Source: Fasciola hepatica (Eukaryota; Platyhelminthes; Trematoda; Plagiorchiida; Fasciolidae). Taken from it: a DNA stretch of 64,000 bases. The notes under the pieces were generated by a model. The model searched no databases and had not been told where the DNA came from. It saw only the letters and a program-made list of their open reading frames with translations. Below are positions 34,926 to 44,814 of this stretch, piece after piece. The DNA lies in NCBI GenBank assembly GCA_948099385.1, contig CANUEZ040000029.1, forward strand, positions 3,751,501 to 3,815,500, read 5' to 3'. A program made the position numbers and the translations under genes. Each line of letters starts with the position of its first letter. Within the stretch, counting starts at the first letter, position 1.

Positions 34926-35329
34926 TACCAGTACCCCTGGAGTGATCCTCAGGCGCAAACTCTGACAAATTTTCATTATCTGATTTAATACCGAATTTCG
35001 TAGCTCTAATTTCTCCCCCCTCGTACACTTCCAGCAATCCGTTTCATTAGGACAATACACATGCTATACCGCTTCAGTTTTCCGAGTTCTTCTCAAGTGC
35101 ACGCTGTCCAGTATATCCGTTTTGTGACCACCAACCTAGGGCCAAGGCTGTAAACGGTATACGGGAGCAGGTCCCGGCCTAACACCGAAGATTTCTAAAC
35201 TATCTCCTCCGCGGACCTCATTTTAGTGACAGTGATACCAGGGGCTCATAACCCACTCCCAGTCCTTCAGCAGCCAGCACTGGAAACCATATGTTCCAGC
35301 ATGAATACAGGGCTATCTGAAACGCCCAT
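34926..35329. other. nothing recognised
   Basis: I see no frame or repeat that can be assigned. Confidence 0.35.
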
Positions 35330-36620
35330 ATTTCGCTGCATCTAACAAGATCATTCGACGGCACATTCCACAGGCTTGCAGCCCTTTCCCTTAAAAACTT
35401 AACCCTTTCTTCTAGCCCTCAATGTGTCCTTCGTAGTCTGAGACTACGTCGCCTGGTGCTGTACTCCCGGGGCGGTGAACGGTAAGTCTCCACTGTCCAT
35501 ACTTGACAGACCCTCTATAATTTTAACCTCTTCTAGTAAGTCACTCCGGCCCGTTCGGCGAGCTAAAGAGAAGAGACTAAGGTCCTCTGGACGTTGGCGT
35601 TTTGCTTCCCTCTCTGACATGTATTCATCCAATTTGCAAGTCTTTTCACCCCTTCCAGGCGCTCCCCTCCATTATGACCATAAGTGGCACGTGCCTGCAC
35701 ACAGTGAACCCGGGGAAGTTGCACCAAAACCTTGTGGAATGGAGTGAAGACCTCAGGTTATACATGCGGCAGTAATAATCACCCTAGTATTTCCTCTCTG
35801 GTCACAGTCGCAGCCCTTGAGCGTTGTCTCAAAGGCCTTAAGCCTAACGTGACTACCATGCCTGGATGTTCCACCTCCGATGCCCTCCAAATAGGAATAC
35901 TGCCCATTCTGTCCACGTCCTTAGTCAGAGCTTAGCGTTTATAGAGTTTCAAGGGTAAAGCCTGTCCATCCGCCCAACGGAGAGCAGCATCCACCTCATG
36001 TACTTAGTCGCTCCCACCTATCTTCTCATCATCTATGAAGACGACACCCAGGTTTCGCAGTTCTGTCGCTGGGGCACTTATCTGAAAGAGAAGTGGAACA
36101 GGTCCAAGTACTGAACCCTGCCGCACACCACTGGTGACCCTCTCCGACCTCGGAGGAATACCACCAACTTTGGCACAGAAGCTCCTATTCCAAAGAAGGG
36201 GTACTTTCAAATCACCTGCTTTCCCGTCCACTGCAGAGGTTTACCATATACAGTCCTACAGGCGGACTTACCGAATCGAAAGCTTTGCTGAAATCCAAGT
36301 GAATCACCTAAATTACCGTGCCTTCGTCAGTTAATCACATGGTCTTGTTAAAAAACATGAGCAGGTTTATCAAAAGCGATCTGCTTTTTCCAAACCCATG
36401 CTGTTCCGGTATAATAAGCTCGGTAACAACCGGGTGGTGTCGAAATTGCCTTCTGACTACACGTCTTGCTGAGAGGCCAATAATTCCACTGTTCCTGCCT
36501 GGATCACGAATTATGTAGCTCTACAACAGTGGCCTTTCTCCAAGTCCCTGGAGCCTCACCCTGGCTTGGCGACCTTTCGTACAGCTGGGTAAAAGGTCCT
36601 CATAATAGTTCAGTTCAGGA
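35330..36620 (-). pseudogene. CR1-like LINE reverse transcriptase
   Basis: On -, across several frames: TWRKATVVELHN near 36560 (usual WxxAxVVPIHK), EQHGFGKSRSLLINLLMF at 36400-36350, HLDFSKAFDSV at 36300-36270, VTSGVRQGSVLGPVPLLF at 36140-36095 (usual VTSGVPQGSVLGPLLF). From about 35870 the C-terminal part follows, with VHCVQARATYGHNGG near 35690 (usual EYCVQAWSP) and VKRLANWMN. Stops are frequent. The catalytic ADD is altered. Confidence 0.78.
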
Positions 36621-36889
36621 TGCCAATGACGGCTGACGACCATGGCCAGTCAGGTGTTCAGGATTCCTTCGGACGTACGTACCCGCAACTACGCAGTTCA
36701 TTTTGTCAAGTTCAAACAAAAGGAAGGTGTAAGCTTTAAACTCCACCGCGTTTCATTTGCGAGATACAATAAACATCATGATCGTTCACCAGGTAACTAG
36801 GTAACAAGCGAAATTATCAATAACAATTCATCATAGATGGACCACAGCTTTATCCTTCATACATCTGGTGTTCATTTTGAAAACTCACC

Positions 36890-38110
36890 GTCGGAGATAA
36901 CCTCGCCCCACCAAAGATCTGGGGCCTCCTTGAAGGGCCAAACGTTTCGCGAGTCTATCATTCTACAAGTCATAAAGTTCCAGTTGTCCACTGCCTTTTA
37001 GCTGAAGGAATGTCGCCTGGTTGTCCCTCTACCCCAAACTTTCCTTAGCTTCTTCTTGTGTCCCCTTATTTGAGAATCTAAAGCCATTGGGCATAAGCTA
37101 CCCTCCCCCTAAGACTAGGAAAACGTTCCGCGCCTAAAACATTGCTATGAGATCCTCCCACGGTCTCCGCTCTTCCGACGAGAAAACGTCAATCTCGCGG
37201 AGTCTCCTCTCACACGTCTTACCTTCCTGAGGCGCAGCAAGTCGCGTCACCTGACGTTTATCGTTCTTCAGCCAGGCAGCTTTCTTTTGTGGAAGTGTGA
37301 CGAGACCTGCAGGCTGCCATCTAGTTGGGGTCAGGCTGCAGCCATGTAAATTGGTAGGAATATTCCCGGCACCCGCCATAATAATGCTAATATCTGTCTG
37401 GAAGGCTCACCAAGAGCACTCTGTGTGTTAGAACTGCACCAATCTTGGCATAGAAAATCACTATCCATGGTGGCCCCGGAGTATTTAACCCTTTTAACTG
37501 CTTTTGTGGTGAGCTACCTTGGGTCAAAGACCACCGCCAGGCCTTTTTACTCCTGACAACCTACTGCTCCTTTCAACTTTCAGCTGCAGCCGCTGCTTTT
37601 TCCCAGTCGCAGACGATGCCTGCATCTCAGCCCAGATTCACTCAGCTCTGGATCTCACAAATTCACCTTCTTCCCCAAAAGTGAAACTAGGCGATAGAAG
37701 GCAGATGCCAGGCTAGCAATAAACAAAGACAGTATCAAACCTGAGACGGATCCTTGAGGTTAACCTCCGGTGACGTTCATTAATCTGGAGCAGCTTTCTC
37801 CTACTTTCAGGTGGAAACCTCCTGTAGGGAGTTAAGTCCACCAGCCGCCTGATTACCGGCCAACCAGTACCTGACTTTAGTTTTACTCAACAACAAGCTA
37901 TAATTGGCGGAGTCAAGCTCCTTGCTGAAGCCAAGGTTGCAGACTTCGAGTAGTTCATCTTCATTCGGTCGTTCGATCAGTTCGCCTAAAAATGCAAAGA
38001 CTGGCCATATATGATCTATTTTTGAGGGTCCGTTCTTGGATAAGCTTAACATGAGGTGCTCCAGTAAATGCTGACAGACGTGAGCGTGGAGGATCTTCTC
38101 AAGCACTTTA
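36890..38110 (-). pseudogene. CR1-like LINE reverse transcriptase, second copy
   Basis: Frame 38106-37807 reads MLEKILHAHVCQHLLEHLML (usual VLEKIIxxxIxxHLxxxxLL) and GFSKELDSANYSLLLSKTKV (usual DFSKAFDxVxHxxLLxKL). Near 37790-37730 a GESCSRLMNVTGG-PQGSV block is readable (usual VTSGVPQGSVLGP). At 37070-36920 the family C-terminus appears (RGHKKKLRK, then KAVDNWN, usual RVVxxWNxLP). It differs in sequence from the LINE at 35.3-36.6 kb, so two separate insertions lie head to tail. Confidence 0.74.
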
Positions 38111-39290
38111 CATAGAATGCTTGTCAGGCCTACTGGCTAATAGTTACCAATAGCAGATCCGGCCCCACACTGATGCATAGCCACGACGGCCACTCTTTCG
38201 CACTGCTGAGGCAATTTGTCCTGGTACTTTACAAGTCACACACACTACCTACTCTCTGTACACCACTAAAGTCCGCTTTGCTCTGGACCACTGGCCATAC
38301 CGTGGTCTCTAGTGGAGATGGAACTATCCGATTTTGTGTTGAGCATTTTGACTGTACATAACTGTGAAACATATTTGGCTGCTTGTTAACGCACTTCGCT
38401 GGCTAAGATCAAACTGTCGCTCAATCTTTCGTGGAGGGTTCACTGTCACATCTTCAAACACCGTACAACGCGTCAAAGCCAGCCGACTGCCTGAGGCTTC
38501 TTAAAGGTTCCATCCAGGACTTCTATGCCTGATGGCTTTGGCTATTGCAGCTGACAGCCGCGCCGATAAACTCTCTGCTCCTTCGTTCCACGGGTGCAAT
38601 CCCCTTCTGGAGGGTGTTCAGAAATCCCTCTAACGAACTTCAGCTTTCCTCGACAGGGGCTTCCCCTGCCTTATCCCAAGCGGGATCTATCTCCCAATGC
38701 AAAGCTTATTTCTTTTCATAATGTCCGAATTCCTAACCAGTTTTGGGACTATCTTAGGTTGTCGCACGCAGTGAGTGATTCTGGCACACATGCGCAGAGT
38801 TGTGGTTCAGATACTTCCTTGGGGAAATTCGGTACTGCTAGATTGAATAGATGACAAGCATCCAGACCCATATCTGCCACTTCCTCTGGTGTGTAGGTGC
38901 AAAGCTTTCGCATACGACCAAACTAGGTAGCTCTCCTCCTCCGACCCCTGTGAAACAGCCCGTCGTGGAAAATCCCCCTTTTTTCCCTCGCGATTCAGTG
39001 TTTTTCCCAACATCACTCATTTCCATACACTATTGACTTGTCTTTACGAACTGGTTGTTTTCTGGACCAATTGTTGTTTGTTCGCGCCCAGAGCGCTATT
39101 TTGGCACATCCTTGTTCAGGACCTGCGTGACGCACGTGCTGTCTGCTCACACGCTGCTATTCGGTTTCTCGTTGTTGAGTCTTTGTGATCGTATTATTGA
39201 GGTTTCTATATTGTTTATGTCATTGTTTATTTTAATAATCTAGTAGCGTAGAATTATCACGGATAATCGCCTTCTGATTTCGGGATCCGT
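38111..39290. other. no recognisable gene
   Basis: Short frames on both strands only. By position between LINE RT and LINE endonuclease on the same strand, eroded LINE sequence is possible, but no motif was identified. Confidence 0.3.
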
Positions 39291-39827
39291 TGCGAATTTG
39301 GCTACGCATTGCTCAAACGTTCGTAACACCCTGCGTGCGGACTTCAGCCCTACAGTCAGCGAGCGGTAGGTTGAAGTCACCCACAATTAGGGTTTCGTGT
39401 GCGTCCTTAACTAGTTCAGCCAGGGTTCGCAGTAAGTGAGCTTCCCTGTAGCCATGTTTGCCTGGGGATTTTCGGGCATATAAATGGTTAATCCTTCTGC
39501 CTGGAAGGATGAAACCAACTGCGCCGACATGGGCATTACGGTTACACGTACCTGGCCTAGTGAAGACGGCTACTCATCCCCTAGGAGAATCAGTGTCTCT
39601 ATCCTACTCTAGAACTGCAAAATCGTCATTTATTAGTACTGGCACGTGTTGTTCTTTGAGAAGCCATGGTCCAGCAACGGAAATGCATTTTGCCATTCAG
39701 TAGGTTTAAAGGATTCCATCAGTTTCTTCCTAATGCTGCACGCGTTGGTGTATAAAGCCGCCGCATTTGACACGGCACACTGGTTTCTGATACCGGTTTG
39801 GTCCTGCCTGGATCTCGAGAACAACAT
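39291..39827 (-). pseudogene. CR1-like LINE endonuclease N-terminus
   Basis: On - the frame 39827-39633 carries ALYTNACSIRKKLME, the usual LINE endonuclease start (LYTNAxSLxNKLxEL). Lower down, at 39380-39350, LWVTSTYRSLTV stands where the family has IVGDFNLPxxxW. The catalytic Glu segment is lost. It is a 3'-truncated remnant. Confidence 0.6.
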
Positions 39828-39941
39828 CCGAATCGATACCTAGTTTTTCCGTTGATCAGGCTCACAAGAGAAGGTGAAGAAGGCTGGAGATGCAGAAGGT
39901 CCGGCGGTTCCCAATCCATCTTTGACGGAGTTGCTATTTTA

Positions 39942-40295
39942 CGTAAAAAGAATAGCAATTCGAGTACCTCGTATCCCGTTCACACGAAATTCGAAACCAA
40001 GACAGGATTGATTCCGAGCTCCAATGGTACCAAACTGAAAATCAAAGAAAGTGAAAATATACACGAAACTTGAGTGTGTCGCCAAACAGATTTGACATCA
40101 AAACTAAATGATCCAGCCCCCCGTGGTCCAAGCATGGCAATAAAGAACGGTTAAATTCTAAGTTCAAGGGCCTCTTACAAATCAACAAACATGCAAAATT
40201 GCTGTGTATGGACGAGCTTAGCAAATGAATATCGAATAAAGTCGTAATTACAAGCACGTTAATAATTCGGAGGGATTAAAGGTGGCTTTTTTACG
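39942..40295 (-). repeat. Solo LTR related to the BEL LTR
   Basis: About 354 bp align end to end with 5905-6263 at lower identity: the edges CGTAAA...TTTTTTACG, the middle GAAATTCGAAACCAAGACAG versus GAATCTTGAAACCAGAACA, CCCCGTGGTCCAAGCATGGC, and ATTCGGAGGGATT near the end. No BEL coding sequence adjoins it on either side, so it is probably a solo LTR left after recombination between the two LTRs of an element. Confidence 0.65.
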
Positions 40296-40673
40296 GCCGC
40301 GGCACCGAAGTTTGCAAATCTCTAGCCATCATTAGAAAGTAGACAATACTTCCATCTTGGAACACGTCTTCAGCTGGAACAATTCCTTGCCACGTAAGCG
40401 GATTCCGGATTGCAGTCATTAGGGTAGTCTGGTAGAGGAGCATGGGGTTTTGCTGGCGTTGCGAACTCCATCAGCGTCCCAACGCATTCAGCCAAGATTT
40501 TACTTGTTGCCAGGCCGCTGTGCATTATTAAACACCAAGCTGCAGCAACCTAATGTTGGCCAAGGATTGCGTGGCAAACCACTGCTCAGCTGAGAGCCAC
40601 GTATCACTAATGGAGTAATCACGTAAACGGACCAGGATTGGTCAGGCCGCATGCAAGCCTGACGTGATTGGTA
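40296..40673. other. nothing recognised
   Basis: No gene or repeat was identified between the solo LTR and the 691-bp inverted repeat. Confidence 0.35.
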
Positions 40674-41364
40674 ACTCAAATGTCCCAAATCTGAGCACCC
40701 CTCTCGGGGCGAAACTTTACAGAGCACCTGCAAATCACAGTCTCGTAGAACCTCCTCCTCTCTGTGTCTCGCCTGAGCTTTGATTCTGTTGTGGAGGGGT
40801 CCCTCTAGCCCAAGACCAGTAGCCTGCGGCCTAGGACTTTTTCAGTCGATAATGTCTGTATTTGCAGATCTTCCGCTTGACCTTGCGGTACTAGGAGCTC
40901 AGGATTGTCCGCTCTCGCTGGCCTACCTCTAGCAATCTTGCATTAATTCCTTCTTTGGGCTATGCTACCTACCTTGACTTCTGCTCAGTCCAATGACCCC
41001 CATAATTCTGTTTCGAGGAAGTTAGCGCAAAGACCGATGGCAAACTCTTGGAATTCGCCAACTCCATTCAATTGTTGTTTTCTCTCAACAACCACCTGTC
41101 TGCGATGCATTTGGGCTCATGGCAATTTTGTCGCTTGGTGAGGGTTAGTGGCAACCTTGGGCATAACATGTAAAAGTGTGGTGAATGGACGGGATTTTCA
41201 AAGTAATATCAACAAAAGTGAAGTTTTCAAAGCACGTAGAACATTCGGAAGGATTTTCGGTATTTGTTCTCTACACCGCCGGCCAAAATCCTTCCGCGAA
41301 ATTACTTGTCTCACGGTAAGGATGGGATCATGATTCTCTCCCTACATACCTATGATGTATTGTC
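40674..41364. repeat. 691-bp inverted repeat, left arm
   Basis: This arm matches 48159-48849 read on the other strand. The first and last bases give the same coordinate sum (89523), so both arms are exactly 691 bp, and the frames 41148-41333 (+) and 48190-48375 (-) encode the same peptide. The arm contains the end of a LINE reading frame (40674 on), unidentified DNA and BEL LTR/3'UTR sequence (about 41100-41364). Its last 168 bp (41197-41364) also belong to the 639-bp inverted repeat. Confidence 0.9.
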
Positions 41365-41835
41365 AGTGCCTGTGGTTACTCACTCGCTGTGTTAGCTGCG
41401 CGCAACACAGGTTTCCGTCCTAATCATCACTTGTACAACCCACAAGGAATCAATTCTAAACCCCGCTTCACAACTTCAGATTGGCATATTCATCAGAAGA
41501 TCTACGCACACAGCAAGACGCGTGATCAAAATGAAGGCATTTCAGAGTAGAAAATTTTGCTGAGCGAGCTAACTCTACGTTTCCCAAGCGGCAAACTATT
41601 ACTGAAACTGGTTAAACTAAATTTGTTTACAAAGGTGAGCTCAGATGTTGAACGAAGATGGAGAGCTCAAGTGACAATGAGACATCGCATAAAGTTTAAA
41701 GGTTAAGAAACAGTGGAACCACGTAACAATAACACACCAAATTCTCTGAAAGGACTGAAAAGTAGTTTGTGATTAGAAATGAGCTTCGAAAACAAGTGTT
41801 CCACGGACAGTATTGAAATACACATGAACACGAAA
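41197..41835. repeat. 639-bp inverted repeat, left arm
   Basis: This is the inverted counterpart of 43097-43735 (coordinate sum 84932 at both ends, equal length, no mismatch noticed). It consists of the last 79 bp of a BEL-type LTR (to 41275) and 560 bp of BEL 3' untranslated sequence in - orientation. It is homologous, at lower identity, to 6185-6985 of the first BEL element. Confidence 0.9.
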
Positions 41836-42640
41836 TTCCGAAAGCCTTTGCGATAGACAGCTCGCCAGTGAGACCAGTCGACTCTATTAGATCGGTCGTC
41901 AACAGATGGTCTCACCTCAAGGACATAGTGTTCGAAGAAGTGTCTGGGCAACACGCCGGTATACTAAATGGATACAATGTACCAGGGGCTCGTCGGGTGT
42001 TCGAACATGGCATAAGCAATCGAAAAGAGCCACTTGCTACGCAAACAATACCTGGCTGGACACGTGTCGGACATTTGACGAACGAATTCCAACAATCCGC
42101 ACCGGTAAATTGCTTAGCGATTGCTGAGAGAAGCGCCTATGTAGAACACAAACAACTTTTTGATATTGAGTCCAACGGTCCATCTCAGGAAAGTGGAGTT
42201 CACTCAAAAGCAGGTCAGTCGGTGCTTCCAGTGGCGAATTCAAAGACAAAACGTCACGATGGGCAACGTGAAGTCACTCCACCTAAGCGACCACCGTCAA
42301 ACCATTTACCAAGAAGTGGAGAAGTTGCCTGGAGGCGTTTGAAATATCTCGAAAAAGGACGTTGTCAGGTGGCTCATTTGAAAGTTGAAGACCAGCACGT
42401 CAAGCAAAGCAGCTTGGAATGAGCCGACCTAGTGGCAGTATACGGTACCTGGGTGGAGCTGCATGGCTGGCGGCGAAACAAAGTACCCTTTGCCAAAACA
42501 AAAATTGCTGAGCTGAATTCAGTATCCATAACTGAACTCAAAACGACTGCATCGTTATCGGGTTTCAAGGTAGTAACAATGCTCAAGAGAGCTGTTCCAC
42601 CATTGAACTGAGCTTTGCATATTGGACAGATCATACAGTT
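41836..42640 (+). pseudogene. Second BEL copy: protease end and pol fragment
   Basis: The 184-codon frame 41868-42422 matches the first copy: MRPVDSIRSVVNRWSHLKDI, then NVPGARRVFE and TIPGWTRVGHLTNE. It continues past the protease into the start of RT (GEVAWRRLKYLEKG, then LKVEDQHVKQ), and then into the same unidentified segment (VAVYGTWVELHGWRRNKVPF) as the first copy, now behind a stop. RT, RNase H and integrase are missing at the same point. The 5' part (gag, zinc finger, first half of protease) is cut off at 41836, where the inverted arm begins. Confidence 0.8.
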
Positions 42641-43096
42641 GTGTTACATTACAGGAAACGGATGAAACTAAGAATGTTTGTAACATCTGAGATTGATTTC
42701 ACTCCTGGAAGGGAACAGCCGTGACAGTGTTGATGATTCGAACCTGAAGCTACATACAGAGGACAAAATAGTTTGCGAGCCGCCTCGTGCCGATTTCTTC
42801 AGCATTTTATTCCATTTCATGCCCTTAAACTATCCAACTCGACCCAATTTTCTTGAATGGTTGCAAATTGTACTGAGTTCCAGTTTTATCCAGCGTTCAC
42901 AGAGGTAGGAATTTTAATTTCTTCAAGTTTTCACGTAAGCTGTTAAAGTGAGACTAATTATCTGAAAGCGCATTGTGAAACTATTCCTGCCTTTGAAGAG
43001 GGACATTTATCCACATTTTATACAGTTTTGTTTGTCACATATTTTGCATGCAGAAAACCCCTGAAATACTCTGATAAGTTTCAGTATTCAGTCAAT
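42641..43096 (+). other. Second BEL copy: 3' untranslated region
   Basis: Read on -, this stretch follows 6985-7400 of the first BEL element (shared ATGTGACAA, TTCAAAGGCAGGAATAGTTTCACAATG-like block and GGGCATGAAATGGAATAAAATG-like block). It continues directly into the right inverted arm, which is the rest of the 3' region and LTR. Confidence 0.7.
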
Positions 43097-43735
43097 TTTC
43101 GTGTTCATGTGTATTTCAATACTGTCCGTGGAACACTTGTTTTCGAAGCTCATTTCTAATCACAAACTACTTTTCAGTCCTTTCAGAGAATTTGGTGTGT
43201 TATTGTTACGTGGTTCCACTGTTTCTTAACCTTTAAACTTTATGCGATGTCTCATTGTCACTTGAGCTCTCCATCTTCGTTCAACATCTGAGCTCACCTT
43301 TGTAAACAAATTTAGTTTAACCAGTTTCAGTAATAGTTTGCCGCTTGGGAAACGTAGAGTTAGCTCGCTCAGCAAAATTTTCTACTCTGAAATGCCTTCA
43401 TTTTGATCACGCGTCTTGCTGTGTGCGTAGATCTTCTGATGAATATGCCAATCTGAAGTTGTGAAGCGGGGTTTAGAATTGATTCCTTGTGGGTTGTACA
43501 AGTGATGATTAGGACGGAAACCTGTGTTGCGCGCAGCTAACACAGCGAGTGAGTAACCACAGGCACTGACAATACATCATAGGTATGTAGGGAGAGAATC
43601 ATGATCCCATCCTTACCGTGAGACAAGTAATTTCGCGGAAGGATTTTGGCCGGCGGTGTAGAGAACAAATACCGAAAATCCTTCCGAATGTTCTACGTGC
43701 TTTGAAAACTTCACTTTTGTTGATATTACTTTGAA
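43097..43735. repeat. 639-bp inverted repeat, right arm
   Basis: This is the reverse complement of 41197-41835. Here the sequence is in its natural place: BEL 3' untranslated region (43097-43656) followed by the first 79 bp of the 3' LTR. At 43736 the match to the left arm stops inside the LTR. Confidence 0.9.
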
Positions 43736-44015
43736 GTCACGTTTGTTCGCTGCAATTTTGTCACCTTTGCATATCCTTTTGAGACTTTTTAATTTGGCCT
43801 CGAACCAATTCGCTCGGTCGTGCTTTGTCTATGGCGCTTTGTACCTTTGGGTTTCAATTTGGAATCTATTTTGCCGCAGACTTGATGTTTATATATATAT
43901 CTGTCAGCATGGTGAATTTCAGTTTGGTCCCGCAGAATCTACGAGTTATTTTTTCCGGGTTTCGGTTTCTTTTGAACTGGCGATCCTATGCCCCATTGAA
44001 GATAATTGACTTACA
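43657..44015 (+). repeat. 3' LTR of the second BEL copy
   Basis: Exactly 359 bp from TGTAGAG to GACTTACA, the same length as the LTRs of the first element. It aligns to them throughout (for example GCATATCC, then TTTGGCCTCGAACC; ACCAAACTGAAATTC read on -). It ends the + oriented BEL copy that starts at 41836. The 5' LTR is missing. Confidence 0.75.
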
Positions 44016-44099
44016 TTCACCCCTCCTACTCTCCATAGGTATAAGCTAGTTTTGTACTTTAGGTAGCGATCCTTTAATCACCTGCTGGTGTACTTCTAA

Positions 44100-44814
44100 A
44101 CTGGCACCTCCAGCTATGTCTTACTTTTGTACACCGCCCTGTTGTTCAGCGTAGGTGTGTCCATATTTGCGGACCTTCTAATCAACCCCAAAAAAATTTC
44201 GGTTTGGTGCAAACAGACGGATATTTTGACACTCCCACGTTCTGTCTTACCCAACGGATAGTGAACCTGGAGTTCGGCTTCGTCATTCTCATGATTCTTT
44301 ATCAAAAGACCCAACTAGGACGGCCTACAGCCAGTCCTATATCCAGTATCTTCCCTTTTGTGCTGCAACAGCGCATCCAAATGCAGCCTTTCTGGGTACC
44401 CCCCTTTAGCGTTCCTGGGGTACACTCGTCATCTACCCAGTCTATGTGTGGCAGGTTGAAGTCCCGAACTGTGGAAATGTTGTTGCCGTCCTTGACTAGC
44501 GTGCCAAATACGTGCTGATGTTGAATGTCCTCATCTAGGTTTGCATCCGAGGCCCTGCACACACAGACCGCATTTACCCTTCTGTATGAAAGTGTGAGCT
44601 TAACAGTGCACAGTTGTATATTTTGAGTAAAAGCTATGGTATGCGATTCCAGATGGTTTGTGCCTGCCCCACTGAGGGCGGCCACTATTCCCTTCACACA
44701 GTCAGGCTCCCTCTCCTGCTTATGGACAACCCATGTTTCCGTAATGGCAGCTAGCACGCGTTTTTCTCCCCTGCTGCCCTGAAGAGCTCCACCTACTTGT
44801 TTCTGTTGCCACAT
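44100..44814 (-). pseudogene. CR1-like LINE endonuclease domain
   Basis: The 170-codon - frame 44814-44302 carries LAAITETWVVH (catalytic Glu), a middle corresponding to the VSVCxRP segment (NAVCVCRASDANLDED), and STVRDFNLPHIDW (usual VxGDFNLPxIxW; G replaced by R, Asp kept). It ends in ILDIGLAV (usual LDLVLT). Below 44302 the domain continues in another frame with VHYPLGKTERGSVKI (usual PPLGxSDHxVI). It is well preserved for this window. No RT follows; the second BEL copy starts at 44015. Confidence 0.78.

Noticed and set aside
41148..41333. 61-codon frame also found at 48190-48375
   Set aside because: Identical because it lies in the 691-bp inverted repeat; it covers LTR sequence and has no domain.
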